Origin: Bacteroidales bacterium
Lineage (GTDB): Bacteria; Bacteroidota; Bacteroidia; Bacteroidales; VadinHA17
Assembly: GCA_025454815.1 (NCBI GenBank)
Contig: JALONR010000022.1
Span: 35,643 to 99,642 of the forward strand
DNA length: 64,000 nt
Reading direction: 5' to 3'
Numbering within the stretch: the stretch's first letter is position 1; each line of letters begins with the position of its first letter. Both the position numbers and the translations under genes were made by a program. The notes beneath the pieces are model-generated. The model was not told where the DNA came from, did not search any database, and saw only the letters and a program-made list of their open reading frames with translations. Shown in pieces: positions 35,071 to 45,238 of this stretch.

Positions 35071-37467
35071 ATGAAACGTTATACCTTGTTTATATTATTG
35101 CTTGCCCTGATACAAACGGGACTCCGGGGGCAGTCCGGCGGCGGGGTTATCCGCGGACAGGTGGTTGATGCAACCACCAACGAGCCTGTCCCTTTTGCCA
35201 GTGTGGTGATATGGAACACCACCACCGGAGCCATGACAAATTTTGACGGCTATTTCACATTTACCGGTGTCAAGCCCGGTTTTGTGGAATTGCGGATATC
35301 GTCAGTGGGGTACAAAACCTATGTTACCGAGGGGGTGATGGTAACCAACAACAACGAGGTGAACCTGGTTATCCCCCTTGAGGCTACAGTAGTTGAAGTG
35401 GCCGATGTGATTGTCAAGCCATCTCCTTTCCGGAAGTCGGTGGAAAGTCCGATCTCCGCAAGGATAATAGGGATACAGGAGATTGAACTTAACCCGGGAG
35501 GCAACCGCGACATATCCCGTGTGATACAGTCGTTCCCCGGTGTTGCATCCACCCCGGCTTTCAGGAATGACGTCATAGTCAGGGGAGGTGGTCCGAACGA
35601 AAACAGGTTCTTCATCGATGATGTTGAGATACCCTATCTGAACCATTTTTCAACCCAGGGTTCCTCGGGTGGTCCGACAGGGATTATTAATGTCGACTTT
35701 GTAAGGTCGGTTGATTTTCTTTCAGGGGCATTCCCGGCGTCCCGCGGCAACGCACTGAGCTCTGTGATGGATTTTACCATGATTGAGGGTAACAGGGAAA
35801 AGCGGACGCTCAGGGCCACGGTTGGAGCCTCTGATCTGGGGCTCACATTCAACGGCCCCACCGGTGAGCGCAGCTCCCTGATAGTCTCGGCACGCCGCTC
35901 ATACCTGCAGTTTCTTTTTGGGGTAATCGGACTACCGTTCCTTCCTACCTACACTGATTTTCAGTTCAAGTACAAAGTCAAGTTTGACCAGAAGAATGAG
36001 CTTACCGTGCTTGGAATAGGTGCAAACGACGACTTCAGGCTGAACCTTGAGGCCAATGAGACCGAATTCCAGCGGTATATCCTCGGGTACATTCCAACCC
36101 AGGAGCAGTACAGCTATACTGTGGGCGCCGTTTACAGGCACTTCCGCAGAAATGGTTCCGACATGCTGGTTCTCAGCCGCAACTACTTGAACAATACCCA
36201 GTTCAAGTATCTTAACAATGACGACTCAGATCCTGACAACCTTACATTTGATTACAAGAGCGGTGAGGGAGACATAAGGCTCAGGTACGAGCGCACCGTG
36301 GTATGGCCCAACTCATTCAGGCTCAGTTACGGTGCCGGCACGGAAATGTCGCGGTACCGCAATGACACCTTCCGTCAGTTCTTTGCAGGAAACGGCCTTG
36401 AGACAGAAATATACAATTCAAATCTCGTATTCTTCAAATATGCAGCTTTCGGGCAGCTCAGCCGTGCATTCGTTGATGAGAGACTCAGACTCTCATTTGG
36501 TCTGCGCACTGACGCCAACACCTTTTCATCTGTGATGGCCAACCCGCTCACGCAGATCTCCCCCCGCCTTTCGGCATCATTTGCCCTCACCGGTGATGTG
36601 AACCTCAACTTCAACGTGGGGAGGTATTACCAGCTGCCTCCCTATACATCGCTTGGTCTTCGTGACAACGACGGCAATTTTGTCAACAGGGACAATAAAA
36701 TAAAATACATTGGCGCTGATCATATTGTGGGTGGCGTCGAGCTTATACCTGACGAGCGGTTGCAGTTTACCCTTGAGGGGTTCTACAAGAGTTATTTTGA
36801 CTATCCCTTCTCGGTGGCAGACCAGGTGCCTCTTTCAACGAAGAGTGCAGGTTACGGCATCTTCGGCAATGAAGCCCTTGTCTCAACCTCTGTTGGCAGG
36901 GCCTACGGGCTTGAGCTGATGGGTCGGGCGAGGGATTTTGAGGGCCTCAACATGGTCTTCGCATATACATTCGTCAGAAGCGAGTTTGAAGGAACTGACG
37001 GAAGCTACATCCCCACCGCCTGGGACAACAGGCACCTGATAAGCGTCACGGCCACGAAGACCATCGGCAAGAGCTGGGATGCAGGATTCCGGTGGAGATA
37101 TGTGGGCGGAGCTCCCTATACTCCCTTTGACACAGACAGATCATCATTCATTGACGCATGGAACGTATCCGGACAGGGTTACCTTGATTACAGCCGGTTT
37201 AACACTGAGAGACTCAAGGGCTTCAGCCAGCTTGATGTCCGGATAGACAAGCAGTTCTACTTTGACAGATGGTCGCTTATGCTATACCTTGACGTGCAGA
37301 ATGTCTACAATTTCAAGGCTGACCAGCCTGACATCCTGGTGCTGCAGACCGATGAGGGAGGCGCTCCGCTGGTCAATCCTCTGGATCCGCAGCGTTACCT
37401 GCTGAAATTCATTGAGGCAGAAGCCGGAACAGTACTTCCCACGATAGGGATTATTATTGAAATCTGA
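35071..37467 (+). CDS. TonB-dependent outer-membrane receptor with carboxypeptidase-like N-domain
   Basis: ATG 35071 opens a signal peptide (MKRYTLFILLLALIQTGLRGQ), giving 798 residues. Residues ~25-105 form a carboxypeptidase D regulatory-like domain (GGVIRGQVVDATTNEPVPFA). The plug follows with SRVIQSFPGVASTPAFRND and VRGGGPNENRFFIDDVEIP. The remainder is a beta-barrel of outer-membrane type. It lacks the SusC signature and no SusD gene is adjacent, so it is not a classical glycan-uptake pair; a metal chelate or other small ligand is possible. The next gene is a lipoprotein 13 bp downstream that may work with it. Confidence 0.87.
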   Translation: MKRYTLFILLLALIQTGLRGQSGGGVIRGQVVDATTNEPVPFASVVIWNTTTGAMTNFDGYFTFTGVKPGFVELRISSVGYKTYVTEGVMVTNNNEVNLVIPLEATVVEVADVIVKPSPFRKSVESPISARIIGIQEIELNPGGNRDISRVIQSFPGVASTPAFRNDVIVRGGGPNENRFFIDDVEIPYLNHFSTQGSSGGPTGIINVDFVRSVDFLSGAFPASRGNALSSVMDFTMIEGNREKRTLRATVGASDLGLTFNGPTGERSSLIVSARRSYLQFLFGVIGLPFLPTYTDFQFKYKVKFDQKNELTVLGIGANDDFRLNLEANETEFQRYILGYIPTQEQYSYTVGAVYRHFRRNGSDMLVLSRNYLNNTQFKYLNNDDSDPDNLTFDYKSGEGDIRLRYERTVVWPNSFRLSYGAGTEMSRYRNDTFRQFFAGNGLETEIYNSNLVFFKYAAFGQLSRAFVDERLRLSFGLRTDANTFSSVMANPLTQISPRLSASFALTGDVNLNFNVGRYYQLPPYTSLGLRDNDGNFVNRDNKIKYIGADHIVGGVELIPDERLQFTLEGFYKSYFDYPFSVADQVPLSTKSAGYGIFGNEALVSTSVGRAYGLELMGRARDFEGLNMVFAYTFVRSEFEGTDGSYIPTAWDNRHLISVTATKTIGKSWDAGFRWRYVGGAPYTPFDTDRSSFIDAWNVSGQGYLDYSRFNTERLKGFSQLDVRIDKQFYFDRWSLMLYLDVQNVYNFKADQPDILVLQTDEGGAPLVNPLDPQRYLLKFIEAEAGTVLPTIGIIIEI

Positions 37468-37480
37468 AAAAAATGAAAAG

Positions 37481-38224
37481 ATGAAATACCTTATACTTGT
37501 TTTAACAGCAGTTCTCGTTTCATGCTCCACAAAACCTTCAGCCAGCAGGCTGGCGCAGAGGCAGACAGTTACAGATATTGAGACCAATTCAGCCGGGAAG
37601 GGGCAGGCGATTGAGTTCGGATTTTTCGGCGGTCCATCGCTTTATTACCCGCTTATGGCAGTCTGGATTGAGGATGAGGAAGGGAAATACATCCAGACAC
37701 TTTTTGTGCCGAAGGCAATAGCTACCGGGGTCTTCAGGTACGGTTCGAATGCTTCCGGGAAGTGGGTTGAGGCAGCCAGGCGTGCTCCCCAGACCCTCCC
37801 GTACTGGTCGCACAAGAGAGGAATCAGGGCATCTGACGGACTCTATATGCCCGAATCGTCAAATCCTGTTGCTGATGCATACAGCGGAGCCACGCCCACC
37901 ACAAGCTTCCTGCTGAAAACACGCGCTGACAACCCTCTTCCCTCAAGGTTCAGGGTATTGTTCGAGGTGAATCAGAACTGGGACTGGAATGAATACTGGA
38001 CAAACGACAAGTACCCGGGAGATGTAAGATACCTGAACAATGCGCAGCCTGCAGTTGTCTATGAAGGGGTGGTTGATATGTCGAACCTGCAGGAAAGGTA
38101 TCTGCTCAGGCCGGTTGGTCACAGTCATCCGACAGGGGAGACAGGTGAGCTCTTCACAGACCTGAGTACACTGACAACGGCACTGCAGATAGCTGACTCG
38201 GTTGTTGTAAGAATTGTTAAATAG
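37481..38224 (+). CDS. Lipoprotein, DUF2271-like
   Basis: The start at ATG 37481 gives a 247-residue lipoprotein: MKYLILVLTAVLVSCSTKPS, with Cys at about residue 15. The first listed codon in the track (37457) lies inside the TonB receptor gene. The stretch LMAVWIEDEEGKYIQTLFV and the later DAYSGATPTTSFLL resemble DUF2271 periplasmic proteins, which often accompany flavin- or iron-related genes. I place it there only tentatively. It is transcribed with the TonB receptor, so a shared uptake role is reasonable inference. It ends 35 bp from the convergent MerR gene, with a small CCCGG-CTG-CCGGG hairpin between them. Confidence 0.6.
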   Translation: MKYLILVLTAVLVSCSTKPSASRLAQRQTVTDIETNSAGKGQAIEFGFFGGPSLYYPLMAVWIEDEEGKYIQTLFVPKAIATGVFRYGSNASGKWVEAARRAPQTLPYWSHKRGIRASDGLYMPESSNPVADAYSGATPTTSFLLKTRADNPLPSRFRVLFEVNQNWDWNEYWTNDKYPGDVRYLNNAQPAVVYEGVVDMSNLQERYLLRPVGHSHPTGETGELFTDLSTLTTALQIADSVVVRIVK

Positions 38225-38259
38225 CGTAAAATACAATCCCGGCTGCCGGGACCAGGAAA

Positions 38260-39150
38260 TCACAGGCTGTCTGCCCATTCCGCCAGTCCGGCCGGAGAGC
38301 AGACAGCTTTCGTTTTGCCGTTGCTCCAGGTGCCGCTGGTATCATACCTTCCCAGTACAAGCACCTTCTTAAGGTCTAGTTCCCTTGCCATCTCGCTGCA
38401 AAATCCCTTAACCTCATCATCAGGCTCTGATGCAGGGAGGTTAAGTGCGAGGACGGTAAACGGCCTCACAGAGTGAATCCCGCGGATATCTTCCGCCGAG
38501 AGGGTTCCTTCAGTGTAAACCACTTCAAATCCTCTCTTCCTCAGAAGGTATTTAAGAAAGACAAGGTTGTTTTCGCTCTCAGAGTCGCCGAGGTTGATTA
38601 TGGCCGCATTCTTACCCTTTGCCGTGGCTTCGTGCGACATATCCTCTGAAATGAGGATTGTCCGGATTACATGCCTGATAAACTGCTCCTGCGGTTTTGA
38701 AATGCAGTCTGTCAGCCAGAGTGCCCTTGCCTTCTGCATGAGTGGATGGAACACCTGCAGGTAGGCATCTGCCAATCCTTTCTCCCTGACATACTGGCTG
38801 AGCTTTTCCCTGAATTCTTCCTCGCTGAACCGCAATGCTGACATGATCAGCTCTCCCGGTTTGAAGGTTCCGTCACTTCCCTCGTCCCCCGTACCTGTTC
38901 TCAACACCTCGCGCAACAGTTCGCTGTCGCTCAGACGGGCGATCTTTGAGATCTTCATCCCGTTCCGGTTCAGGATTGACACGGTAATGAGCTTTTTAAG
39001 CTCCTCCTCTGTATAGTGCCTTATGTTCGAATCGCTCCGTTCAGGTGTCAGGATCCCGTACCTTTTCTCCCACATTCTTATGGTATGTGCTTTTATACCA
39101 CAGAAATTCTCCAGATCCTTTATGGAGTATGTCCTGCTTCCTGCATTCAT
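38260..39150 (-). CDS. MerR family regulator with degenerate cobalamin-binding domain (CarH/LitR-like)
   Basis: The ATG start at 39150 (MNAGSRTYSIKDLE) gives 296 residues. The N-terminal MerR winged helix reads YSIKDLENFCGIKAHTIRMWEKRYG. The C-terminal half has the layout of the CarH/LitR B12 photoreceptors: a four-helix bundle, then a Rossmann-like domain. However, the bundle motif Wx9EH reads W-x9-EQ (LWLTDCISKPQEQ), and the expected DxHxxG in the Rossmann part is replaced by SENNLV. It therefore probably does not bind cobalamin in the usual way and may act as a repressor without light sensing. A dyad overlaps its start region. Confidence 0.82.
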   Translation of the reverse strand: MNAGSRTYSIKDLENFCGIKAHTIRMWEKRYGILTPERSDSNIRHYTEEELKKLITVSILNRNGMKISKIARLSDSELLREVLRTGTGDEGSDGTFKPGELIMSALRFSEEEFREKLSQYVREKGLADAYLQVFHPLMQKARALWLTDCISKPQEQFIRHVIRTILISEDMSHEATAKGKNAAIINLGDSESENNLVFLKYLLRKRGFEVVYTEGTLSAEDIRGIHSVRPFTVLALNLPASEPDDEVKGFCSEMARELDLKKVLVLGRYDTSGTWSNGKTKAVCSPAGLAEWADSL

Positions 39151-39154
39151 CTCT

Positions 39155-39189
39155 CTCAATGTTACTTACTCACAGACTATAACAATGAG
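39155..39189. promoter_or_regulatory. Dyad at the MerR gene start, possible operator
   Basis: CTCAATGTTA (39155-39164) and TAACAATGAG (39180-39189) form an inverted repeat with 9 of 10 positions matching and a 15-base spacer. It sits directly upstream of the MerR ATG at 39150, where an autoregulatory site would be expected. Confidence 0.45.
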
Positions 39190-39529
39190 AATGTATAAAT
39201 GTTTAGCGTTATTTCATCAAGGTCATTCCCGGTGTGCCGGTAATCAATACCCACAATGGGTTCCGGCATCATTTCATTTGCTGTCAGGCATATATTTCAT
39301 GAAACTTGCATGTCTGCTCAAAAGGTATGGAGCCTGCCGGGGGTTTCCCTCAGGGATTGCATATCCCGGTCAGGAGCTTATGGCCCGGGGACCTTTTGGC
39401 CGGGATTCCGGATCACGGTCAAATGACTCAAAGCTCACCCGGATGGCCCTCCTTTATAGCTCCAAATTCCTAAAAAACAGCTTTAACATAATGCAAAAAA
39501 GTAGTAAATTCGCAGTTCATTGGATTTTG
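39190..39529. other. Intergenic region before the sigma-54 activator
   Basis: About 340 bp with no convincing gene. The ORF track runs through it only because the frame happens to stay open. It holds a weak promoter-like pair, TTTA (39482-39485), a 19-base spacer and TAAATTCG (39505-39512), which would start RNA just before ATG 39530. Confidence 0.45.
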
Positions 39530-40774
39530 ATGAAGGACTTACAGAGCGTAAAGCAGAGGTTTGGGATAATTGGAAATCACGAGGGTCTGAACAGGGCTAT
39601 TGACATAGCGGTTCAGGTTGCACCCACTGATCTCTCCGTGCTCATAACCGGAGAGAGCGGGACGGGCAAGGAAGTCTTTCCGCAGGTGATACATACACAC
39701 AGCCTTCGCAAGCACGGGCCCTACATAGCAGTGAACTGCGGGGCTATACCCGAGGGTACCATAGACTCGGAACTATTTGGTCATGAAAAGGGTGCGTTTA
39801 CCGGTGCGACTGACAGCCGGAAAGGATACTTCGAGGTAGCAAACGGCGGATCAATCTTCCTCGATGAGGTGGCTGAGCTCCCTCTCTCCACACAGGTGAG
39901 GCTCCTCAGGGTGCTGGAAACGGGCGAATTCATCAGGGTTGGATCATCAAAGGTCCAGAAGACCGATGTGAGGGTTATAGCTGCAACCAATGTCGATATA
40001 GTACAGGCAGTCAGTTCGGGGAGGTTCCGTGAGGACCTCTTTTACAGGCTGAACACTGTGCCGATACGTGTGCCGTCACTGCGTGAAAGAGGTGAAGACA
40101 TCATCCTCCTCTTCCGCAAATTCGCAGTCGATTTTGCCGAACGGTACCGTATGCCGGCAATAAGACCTGACCACCAGGCCAGGGAGATGCTCATAAGCTA
40201 TTACTGGCCAGGCAACGTAAGGCAACTCAAGAATATCACCGAACAGATATCCGTGATAGAACAGGAACGTGACGTAACAGCTGAAATGCTTGCACGTTAC
40301 CTGCCTGATATACAAAGCGGACGGCTTCCCGTTCCGGTCAGGACTTTCCCCGAGGAGAAGAGTTTCAGCAGTGAGCGGGAGATCCTGTACAAGGTTCTTT
40401 TCGATATGAAAAGCGATATGCATGATCTGAAAAACCTTGTGTACGATCTCCTCAGTACCGGTGATCCGGACAACCTGACCGAAAGCGGAGCCAGGGCCGT
40501 TCGTAACCTGTTCAACCAGGGAACCCTTCACAAGGATACCTTTGAGCAGGTGCCGCCGGTTAAGGTCAGCTACGGCACTTCGAGGGAGGCCAGGGTGATT
40601 GAAGACACCGAGGAGGTTATTGAGGAATCGCTATCCCTGACTGACCGCGAAAAGGAACTTATCATAAAGGCTCTCGACAAGAACAACGGGAAGCGAAAGC
40701 TTGCGGCAGCAGAACTGGGGATCTCCGAAAGAACCCTTTACAGGAAAATAAAGGAATACGGACTCGATGCATAA
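39530..40774 (+). CDS. Sigma-54-dependent activator, AAA+ and Fis-type HTH, no receiver domain
   Basis: ATG 39530 (MKDLQSVKQRFGII) gives 414 residues; the 169 codons before it in the track lack any domain. The AAA+ domain has Walker A GESGTGKE near residue 41, the sigma-54 contact loop GAFTGA near 88, and Walker B SIFLDEV near 107. The C-terminus is a Fis-type helix-turn-helix (KRKLAAAELGISERTLYRKIK). Without a receiver, its control must come through another protein or by abundance. It needs RpoN, which is not encoded in the window. It overlaps lptE by 8 bp, so an LPS-export gene is translationally linked to a sigma-54 regulator. Confidence 0.9.
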   Translation: MKDLQSVKQRFGIIGNHEGLNRAIDIAVQVAPTDLSVLITGESGTGKEVFPQVIHTHSLRKHGPYIAVNCGAIPEGTIDSELFGHEKGAFTGATDSRKGYFEVANGGSIFLDEVAELPLSTQVRLLRVLETGEFIRVGSSKVQKTDVRVIAATNVDIVQAVSSGRFREDLFYRLNTVPIRVPSLRERGEDIILLFRKFAVDFAERYRMPAIRPDHQAREMLISYYWPGNVRQLKNITEQISVIEQERDVTAEMLARYLPDIQSGRLPVPVRTFPEEKSFSSEREILYKVLFDMKSDMHDLKNLVYDLLSTGDPDNLTESGARAVRNLFNQGTLHKDTFEQVPPVKVSYGTSREARVIEDTEEVIEESLSLTDREKELIIKALDKNNGKRKLAAAELGISERTLYRKIKEYGLDA

Positions 40775-41282
40775 AGCTGTCAGGATATTGCTGCCGCTGG
40801 CCCTGCTGGCGCTGACCGCAGGCTGCGGGATAAAAATCAGGTATTCCTTTACCGGGGCTTCAATTCCCGCTGAAGCCCGGACAATCAGCATTGCAACCTT
40901 CCAGAACAGGGCAAGCCTGGTGGTACCCGGCCTGACACAGACCCTGACCGATGCACTTATTGACATGTGCCGGGCCCAGACCAACCTTGACATGGTCTCA
41001 TCCGGAGGCGACCTCAGCTTTGAAGGAGAGATATCCGATTACAAGACACAGCCGCTGACCGTCGGCGGAAACGAACAGGCTGCAATGAACCGTTTCTCCA
41101 TCTCAGTCAGGGTCAGGTATGTGAACAGCTTTAACAGTGACCTCAGTTTCGATCAGACTTTCACCCGGTACCAGGATTACAACAGTGCCCTTAACCTGAG
41201 CGAGGTTGAAGCCAGCCTGACTGAAGAGATTGTCAAGATGCTTACGGAGGATATTTTTAACCGGGCGTTTGTCAACTGGTAG
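40767..41282 (+). CDS. lptE: LPS-assembly lipoprotein LptE
   Basis: The 171-residue lipoprotein (MHKAVRILLPLALLALTAGCG, Cys at residue 20) has the LptE layout of Bacteroidota. It shows IKIRYSFTGASIPAEARTISI, an F-N motif in ATFQNRASLVVPGLTQTLTDAL, and then alternating strands. LptE supports LptD, the outer-membrane LPS insertase, and would act on the product of the lpx genes in this window. It overlaps the sigma-54 activator at its start and is followed by the TPR gene after 9 bp. Confidence 0.85.
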   Translation: MHKAVRILLPLALLALTAGCGIKIRYSFTGASIPAEARTISIATFQNRASLVVPGLTQTLTDALIDMCRAQTNLDMVSSGGDLSFEGEISDYKTQPLTVGGNEQAAMNRFSISVRVRYVNSFNSDLSFDQTFTRYQDYNSALNLSEVEASLTEEIVKMLTEDIFNRAFVNW

Positions 41283-41291
41283 TGTGTACCC

Positions 41292-42644
41292 ATGAACAGG
41301 AATGAATTCAACAGGTTCATCGCTGGCATTGACCTTCCTGGTCCCTCTGACCTCGAGAGACTCAGGGAGCTTGTTGACCTTTTCCCCTGGTTTCACTCCG
41401 CCCATCTGTTGCTCCTGAAGGGGCTTAAAGAAAATTCCGATATAAGGTTTGATCCCCAACTGAAGGCATCAGCCCTTTCTGTCAACGACAGGGAGGTACT
41501 TTATCATTATCTGTTCCTTTCACCTTCAGAGCCGGCCCCGGAATCTGTGGCGGCAACGGAGCCCGCCCCGGAATCATTGGCGGCAACGGAGCCTGCCCCG
41601 GAACCGATCGCTGAGCCAGTCCCTGAACTGATCTCTGTGACCGCACCGGAACCGATCCCTGAGCCCGCACCGGAATCATTGGCGGCAACGGAGCCTGCCC
41701 CGGAATCTGTGGCGGCAACGGAGGAGGTGCAAGTTATCGCGGAGGAGACTTTCGCTGGTGATGTTCCTGTCTCAGGGGAGGAACCCCTTCCCGGAGCAAT
41801 CACTGTCGCCGGGGAGGAGCCCCTTCCCGGAGCAATCACTGGGGAGGAGCCTCTCCCTGAAGATATTCCTGTCAGTGAAGAAGAGGCTGCCATGGAGGTC
41901 CGTGTGGCAGTACTGCCGAAAGAAGAGTCTCAAGAAACCTGGCGGCAGCGGACCAGGGAGGAACTGATAGCAGAGATTGAGGCCCGCCTCAGGGAGCTTG
42001 AACAGATCAGCGCAGGAATGGTTGAGTTCCCGGAGAAACCGGTGGCCGGGGCTGAGGTGCAGCAGGAGCAGGAGGCTCATTCTGAACAGGCACCCGAGCC
42101 TGAAATGCAGCCCGGACAGGCACCTGAGCCTGAAATGCAGCCCGGGCCGGAAGTTCACCCGCAACCGGAAGAGGAGTATGAGCCTGTGAATGAGTCAGAA
42201 CAAGAAGCAGAGGTATTATCAGCACCCATGACGGAACCCCTCCCGGAGGTTGTGGATGAATGGCAGTATGAGCCGGCTTTTGAATCAGAGGAAGAGGCAG
42301 AACCGGAACATGATGAGCTTCTGGAACTGATAACCGAAGAACCTGCATTACAGGAACAGCCATCCGGAAGGTTTTCCCAGGCTGACCTTATTGACAGGTT
42401 CATCCGGACCAGCCCCACAATAGAAAGGATGGTTCCTGGTGAGGTTCATCCTGTAAAAGACCTGTCAGAAGCCAGTACCGAAGAGAAGGGAAAGTTCATA
42501 ACCGAAACACTGGCAAAGATTTATATCAACCAGGGTTACTATACGAAGGCAATAAATATTTATGAAAAGCTCTCATTGCAATATCCGGAAAAAAGTGCTT
42601 ACTTTGCAAGCCGTATTGAAAAGATCAACGAGTTAATAAAATAG
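41292..42644 (+). CDS. Tetratricopeptide-like protein with a repeat-rich acidic linker
   Basis: The 450-residue protein has a conserved N-terminal helical part (MNRNEFNRFIAGI, then LRELVDLFPWFHSAHLLLLKGL) and a C-terminal TPR-like end (LAKIYINQGYYTKAINIYEKL, residues ~398-418). About 250 residues between them are Pro-, Glu- and Ala-rich. They contain three separate tandem repeat types: EPAPES(V/L)AAT, GEEPLPGAIT and QAPEPEMQPG. It has no signal peptide. It lies between lptE and secG, a conserved place for this family in Bacteroidota, but its function is unknown. The linker length probably varies between strains. Confidence 0.7.
   Translation: MNRNEFNRFIAGIDLPGPSDLERLRELVDLFPWFHSAHLLLLKGLKENSDIRFDPQLKASALSVNDREVLYHYLFLSPSEPAPESVAATEPAPESLAATEPAPEPIAEPVPELISVTAPEPIPEPAPESLAATEPAPESVAATEEVQVIAEETFAGDVPVSGEEPLPGAITVAGEEPLPGAITGEEPLPEDIPVSEEEAAMEVRVAVLPKEESQETWRQRTREELIAEIEARLRELEQISAGMVEFPEKPVAGAEVQQEQEAHSEQAPEPEMQPGQAPEPEMQPGPEVHPQPEEEYEPVNESEQEAEVLSAPMTEPLPEVVDEWQYEPAFESEEEAEPEHDELLELITEEPALQEQPSGRFSQADLIDRFIRTSPTIERMVPGEVHPVKDLSEASTEEKGKFITETLAKIYINQGYYTKAINIYEKLSLQYPEKSAYFASRIEKINELIK
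41529..41728 (+). repeat. 27-bp coding tandem repeats (EPAPES(V/L)AAT)
   Basis: The unit GCCCCGGAATCTGTGGCGGC and close variants recur in frame about four times, interrupted by related PEPIPEP segments. The DNA copies differ at a few positions, so the array is somewhat aged. Confidence 0.8.
41773..41862 (+). repeat. In-frame repeats encoding GEEPLPGAIT
   Basis: GAGCCCCTTCCCGGAGCAAT and near copies occur three times in about 90 bp, a second repeat type in the same gene. Confidence 0.75.
42087..42146 (+). repeat. Two 30-bp units encoding QAPEPEMQPG
   Basis: Two nearly identical 30-bp units (42087-42116 and 42117-42146) form the third repeat type in the gene. Confidence 0.85.
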
Positions 42645-42651
42645 TACAAAA

Positions 42652-43002
42652 ATGGGAATCTATATTTTTATCTCAATCCTGGTAATCATTGCGTGTTTGC
42701 TCGTCATAATGGTTGTGCTGGTACAGAACTCCAAGGGAGGCGGACTGGCATCCAACTTCACATCAGCCGGACAGTCGATGGGTGTCAGAAAGACTGCAGA
42801 CTTTCTTGAGAAGTCTACCTGGACTCTTGGAGCTGCCATTCTGATACTGTCCCTGGCAGCCACTGCAGCCATCCCGCGAGGTCAGGGCAGCCAGGAATCG
42901 GTAATCAAGTCGTCAATAGAGAGGGCACAGGATCCCAATGCAATACCCGTGCTTCCAACCCAGACGCCTGTTGAAGAACAGCCGGAAGGCGGAAACGAAT
43001 AA
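42652..43002 (+). CDS. secG: Preprotein translocase subunit SecG
   Basis: SecG is the small membrane partner of SecYE and aids SecA-driven export. The 116-residue protein has two membrane helices (IFISILVIIACLLVIMVVLVQ and WTLGAAILILSLAATAA) joined by the conserved NSKGGGLASNFTSAGQSMGVR loop region. An acidic C-terminal tail (EEQPEGGNE) is typical of this phylum. It starts 7 bp after the TPR gene and ends before a strong terminator. Confidence 0.92.
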   Translation: MGIYIFISILVIIACLLVIMVVLVQNSKGGGLASNFTSAGQSMGVRKTADFLEKSTWTLGAAILILSLAATAAIPRGQGSQESVIKSSIERAQDPNAIPVLPTQTPVEEQPEGGNE

Positions 43003-43024
43003 CAGTGACATCACTAAGAACCAG

Positions 43025-43060
43025 GAGTGTCAGTTTGTCATGAACTGACACTCTTTTTTT
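43025..43060 (+). terminator. Terminator after secG
   Basis: A perfect 11-bp stem GAGTGTCAGTT/AACTGACACTC with a 7-base loop is followed by seven T residues. It separates the lptE-secG transcript from groES-groEL. Confidence 0.92.
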
Positions 43061-43133
43061 GTCATTTGCCATTTGGCACAGAATATGAAATCGAGAAGCA
43101 GGAAAATATTGTTTAACTATAAAACTACTAGCA

Positions 43134-43412
43134 ATGGCAGAATTAAAAGGAAAAGTGCTGGCAGGCAAAGTTCTCGTTAAGCCTCATGAGGCTGAGGAAA
43201 AGACCGCCAGCGGCATCATTATTCCAGACTCAGCAAAGGAAAAACCGCGTGCAGGCACCGTAGTCCTTGTAGGTGCTCCGAAGAAGGATGAAGAAATGGA
43301 ACTCAAAAAGGGAGATGTCGTTCTCTATGGCAAATACTCCGGCCAGGAAATCAATATCGATGGTACAGACTATCTCCTTCTTTCACAGACTGATGTTCTC
43401 TATATTTCGTAA
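43134..43412 (+). CDS. groES: Co-chaperonin GroES
   Basis: GroES caps the GroEL chamber. The 92-residue protein has the usual mobile loop (KTASGIIIPDSAKEKPRAG) and GDVVLYGKYSG. It is followed after 20 bp by groEL. I see no CIRCE inverted repeat (TTAGCACTC-N9-GAGTGCTAA) upstream, so HrcA control is not indicated. Confidence 0.96.
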   Translation: MAELKGKVLAGKVLVKPHEAEEKTASGIIIPDSAKEKPRAGTVVLVGAPKKDEEMELKKGDVVLYGKYSGQEINIDGTDYLLLSQTDVLYIS

Positions 43413-43420
43413 AACATTAA

Positions 43421-45067
<1,647 letters not shown>

Positions 45068-45087
45068 AAAAGCTTATTGATTTTAAG

Positions 45088-45120
45088 AAAAGCTGTTCTG
45101 AATTCGGAGCAGCTTTTTTT
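45088..45120 (+). terminator. Terminator of groES-groEL
   Basis: AAAAGCTGTTC and GAGCAGCTTTT form an 11-bp stem with one G-U pair and an 8-base loop, followed by a T tract. Confidence 0.85.
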
Positions 45121-45125
45121 ATTTC

Positions 45126-45199
45126 CGATTGCCCAATCGCGATTGCCCACTTGCCTGATTGGTTTCAATCCCAAAATCTTAGATCGCAAATCGCAAATC
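45126..45199. repeat. Short direct repeats before the MATE gene
   Basis: CGATTGCCC occurs twice (45126-45134, 45140-45148). ATCGCAA occurs twice in tandem with a partial third copy (45183-45199). The style resembles the CTATTGC array at 4754. Confidence 0.7.
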
Positions 45200-45238
45200 A
45201 TTCTTGTCTTGTGCCTGATTTCTCCCATCTTTGCATTT

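Noticed and set aside
39023-39529. 169-codon N-terminal extension of the sigma-54 activator
   Set aside because: It overlaps the MerR gene on the other strand and has no domain; ATG 39530 follows a promoter-like element.
43061-43133. Possible CIRCE or sigma-54 site before groES (TTGGCAC at 43072)
   Set aside because: No GAGTGCTAA partner arm is present for CIRCE, and the -12 half (TTGC) is missing at the required distance.
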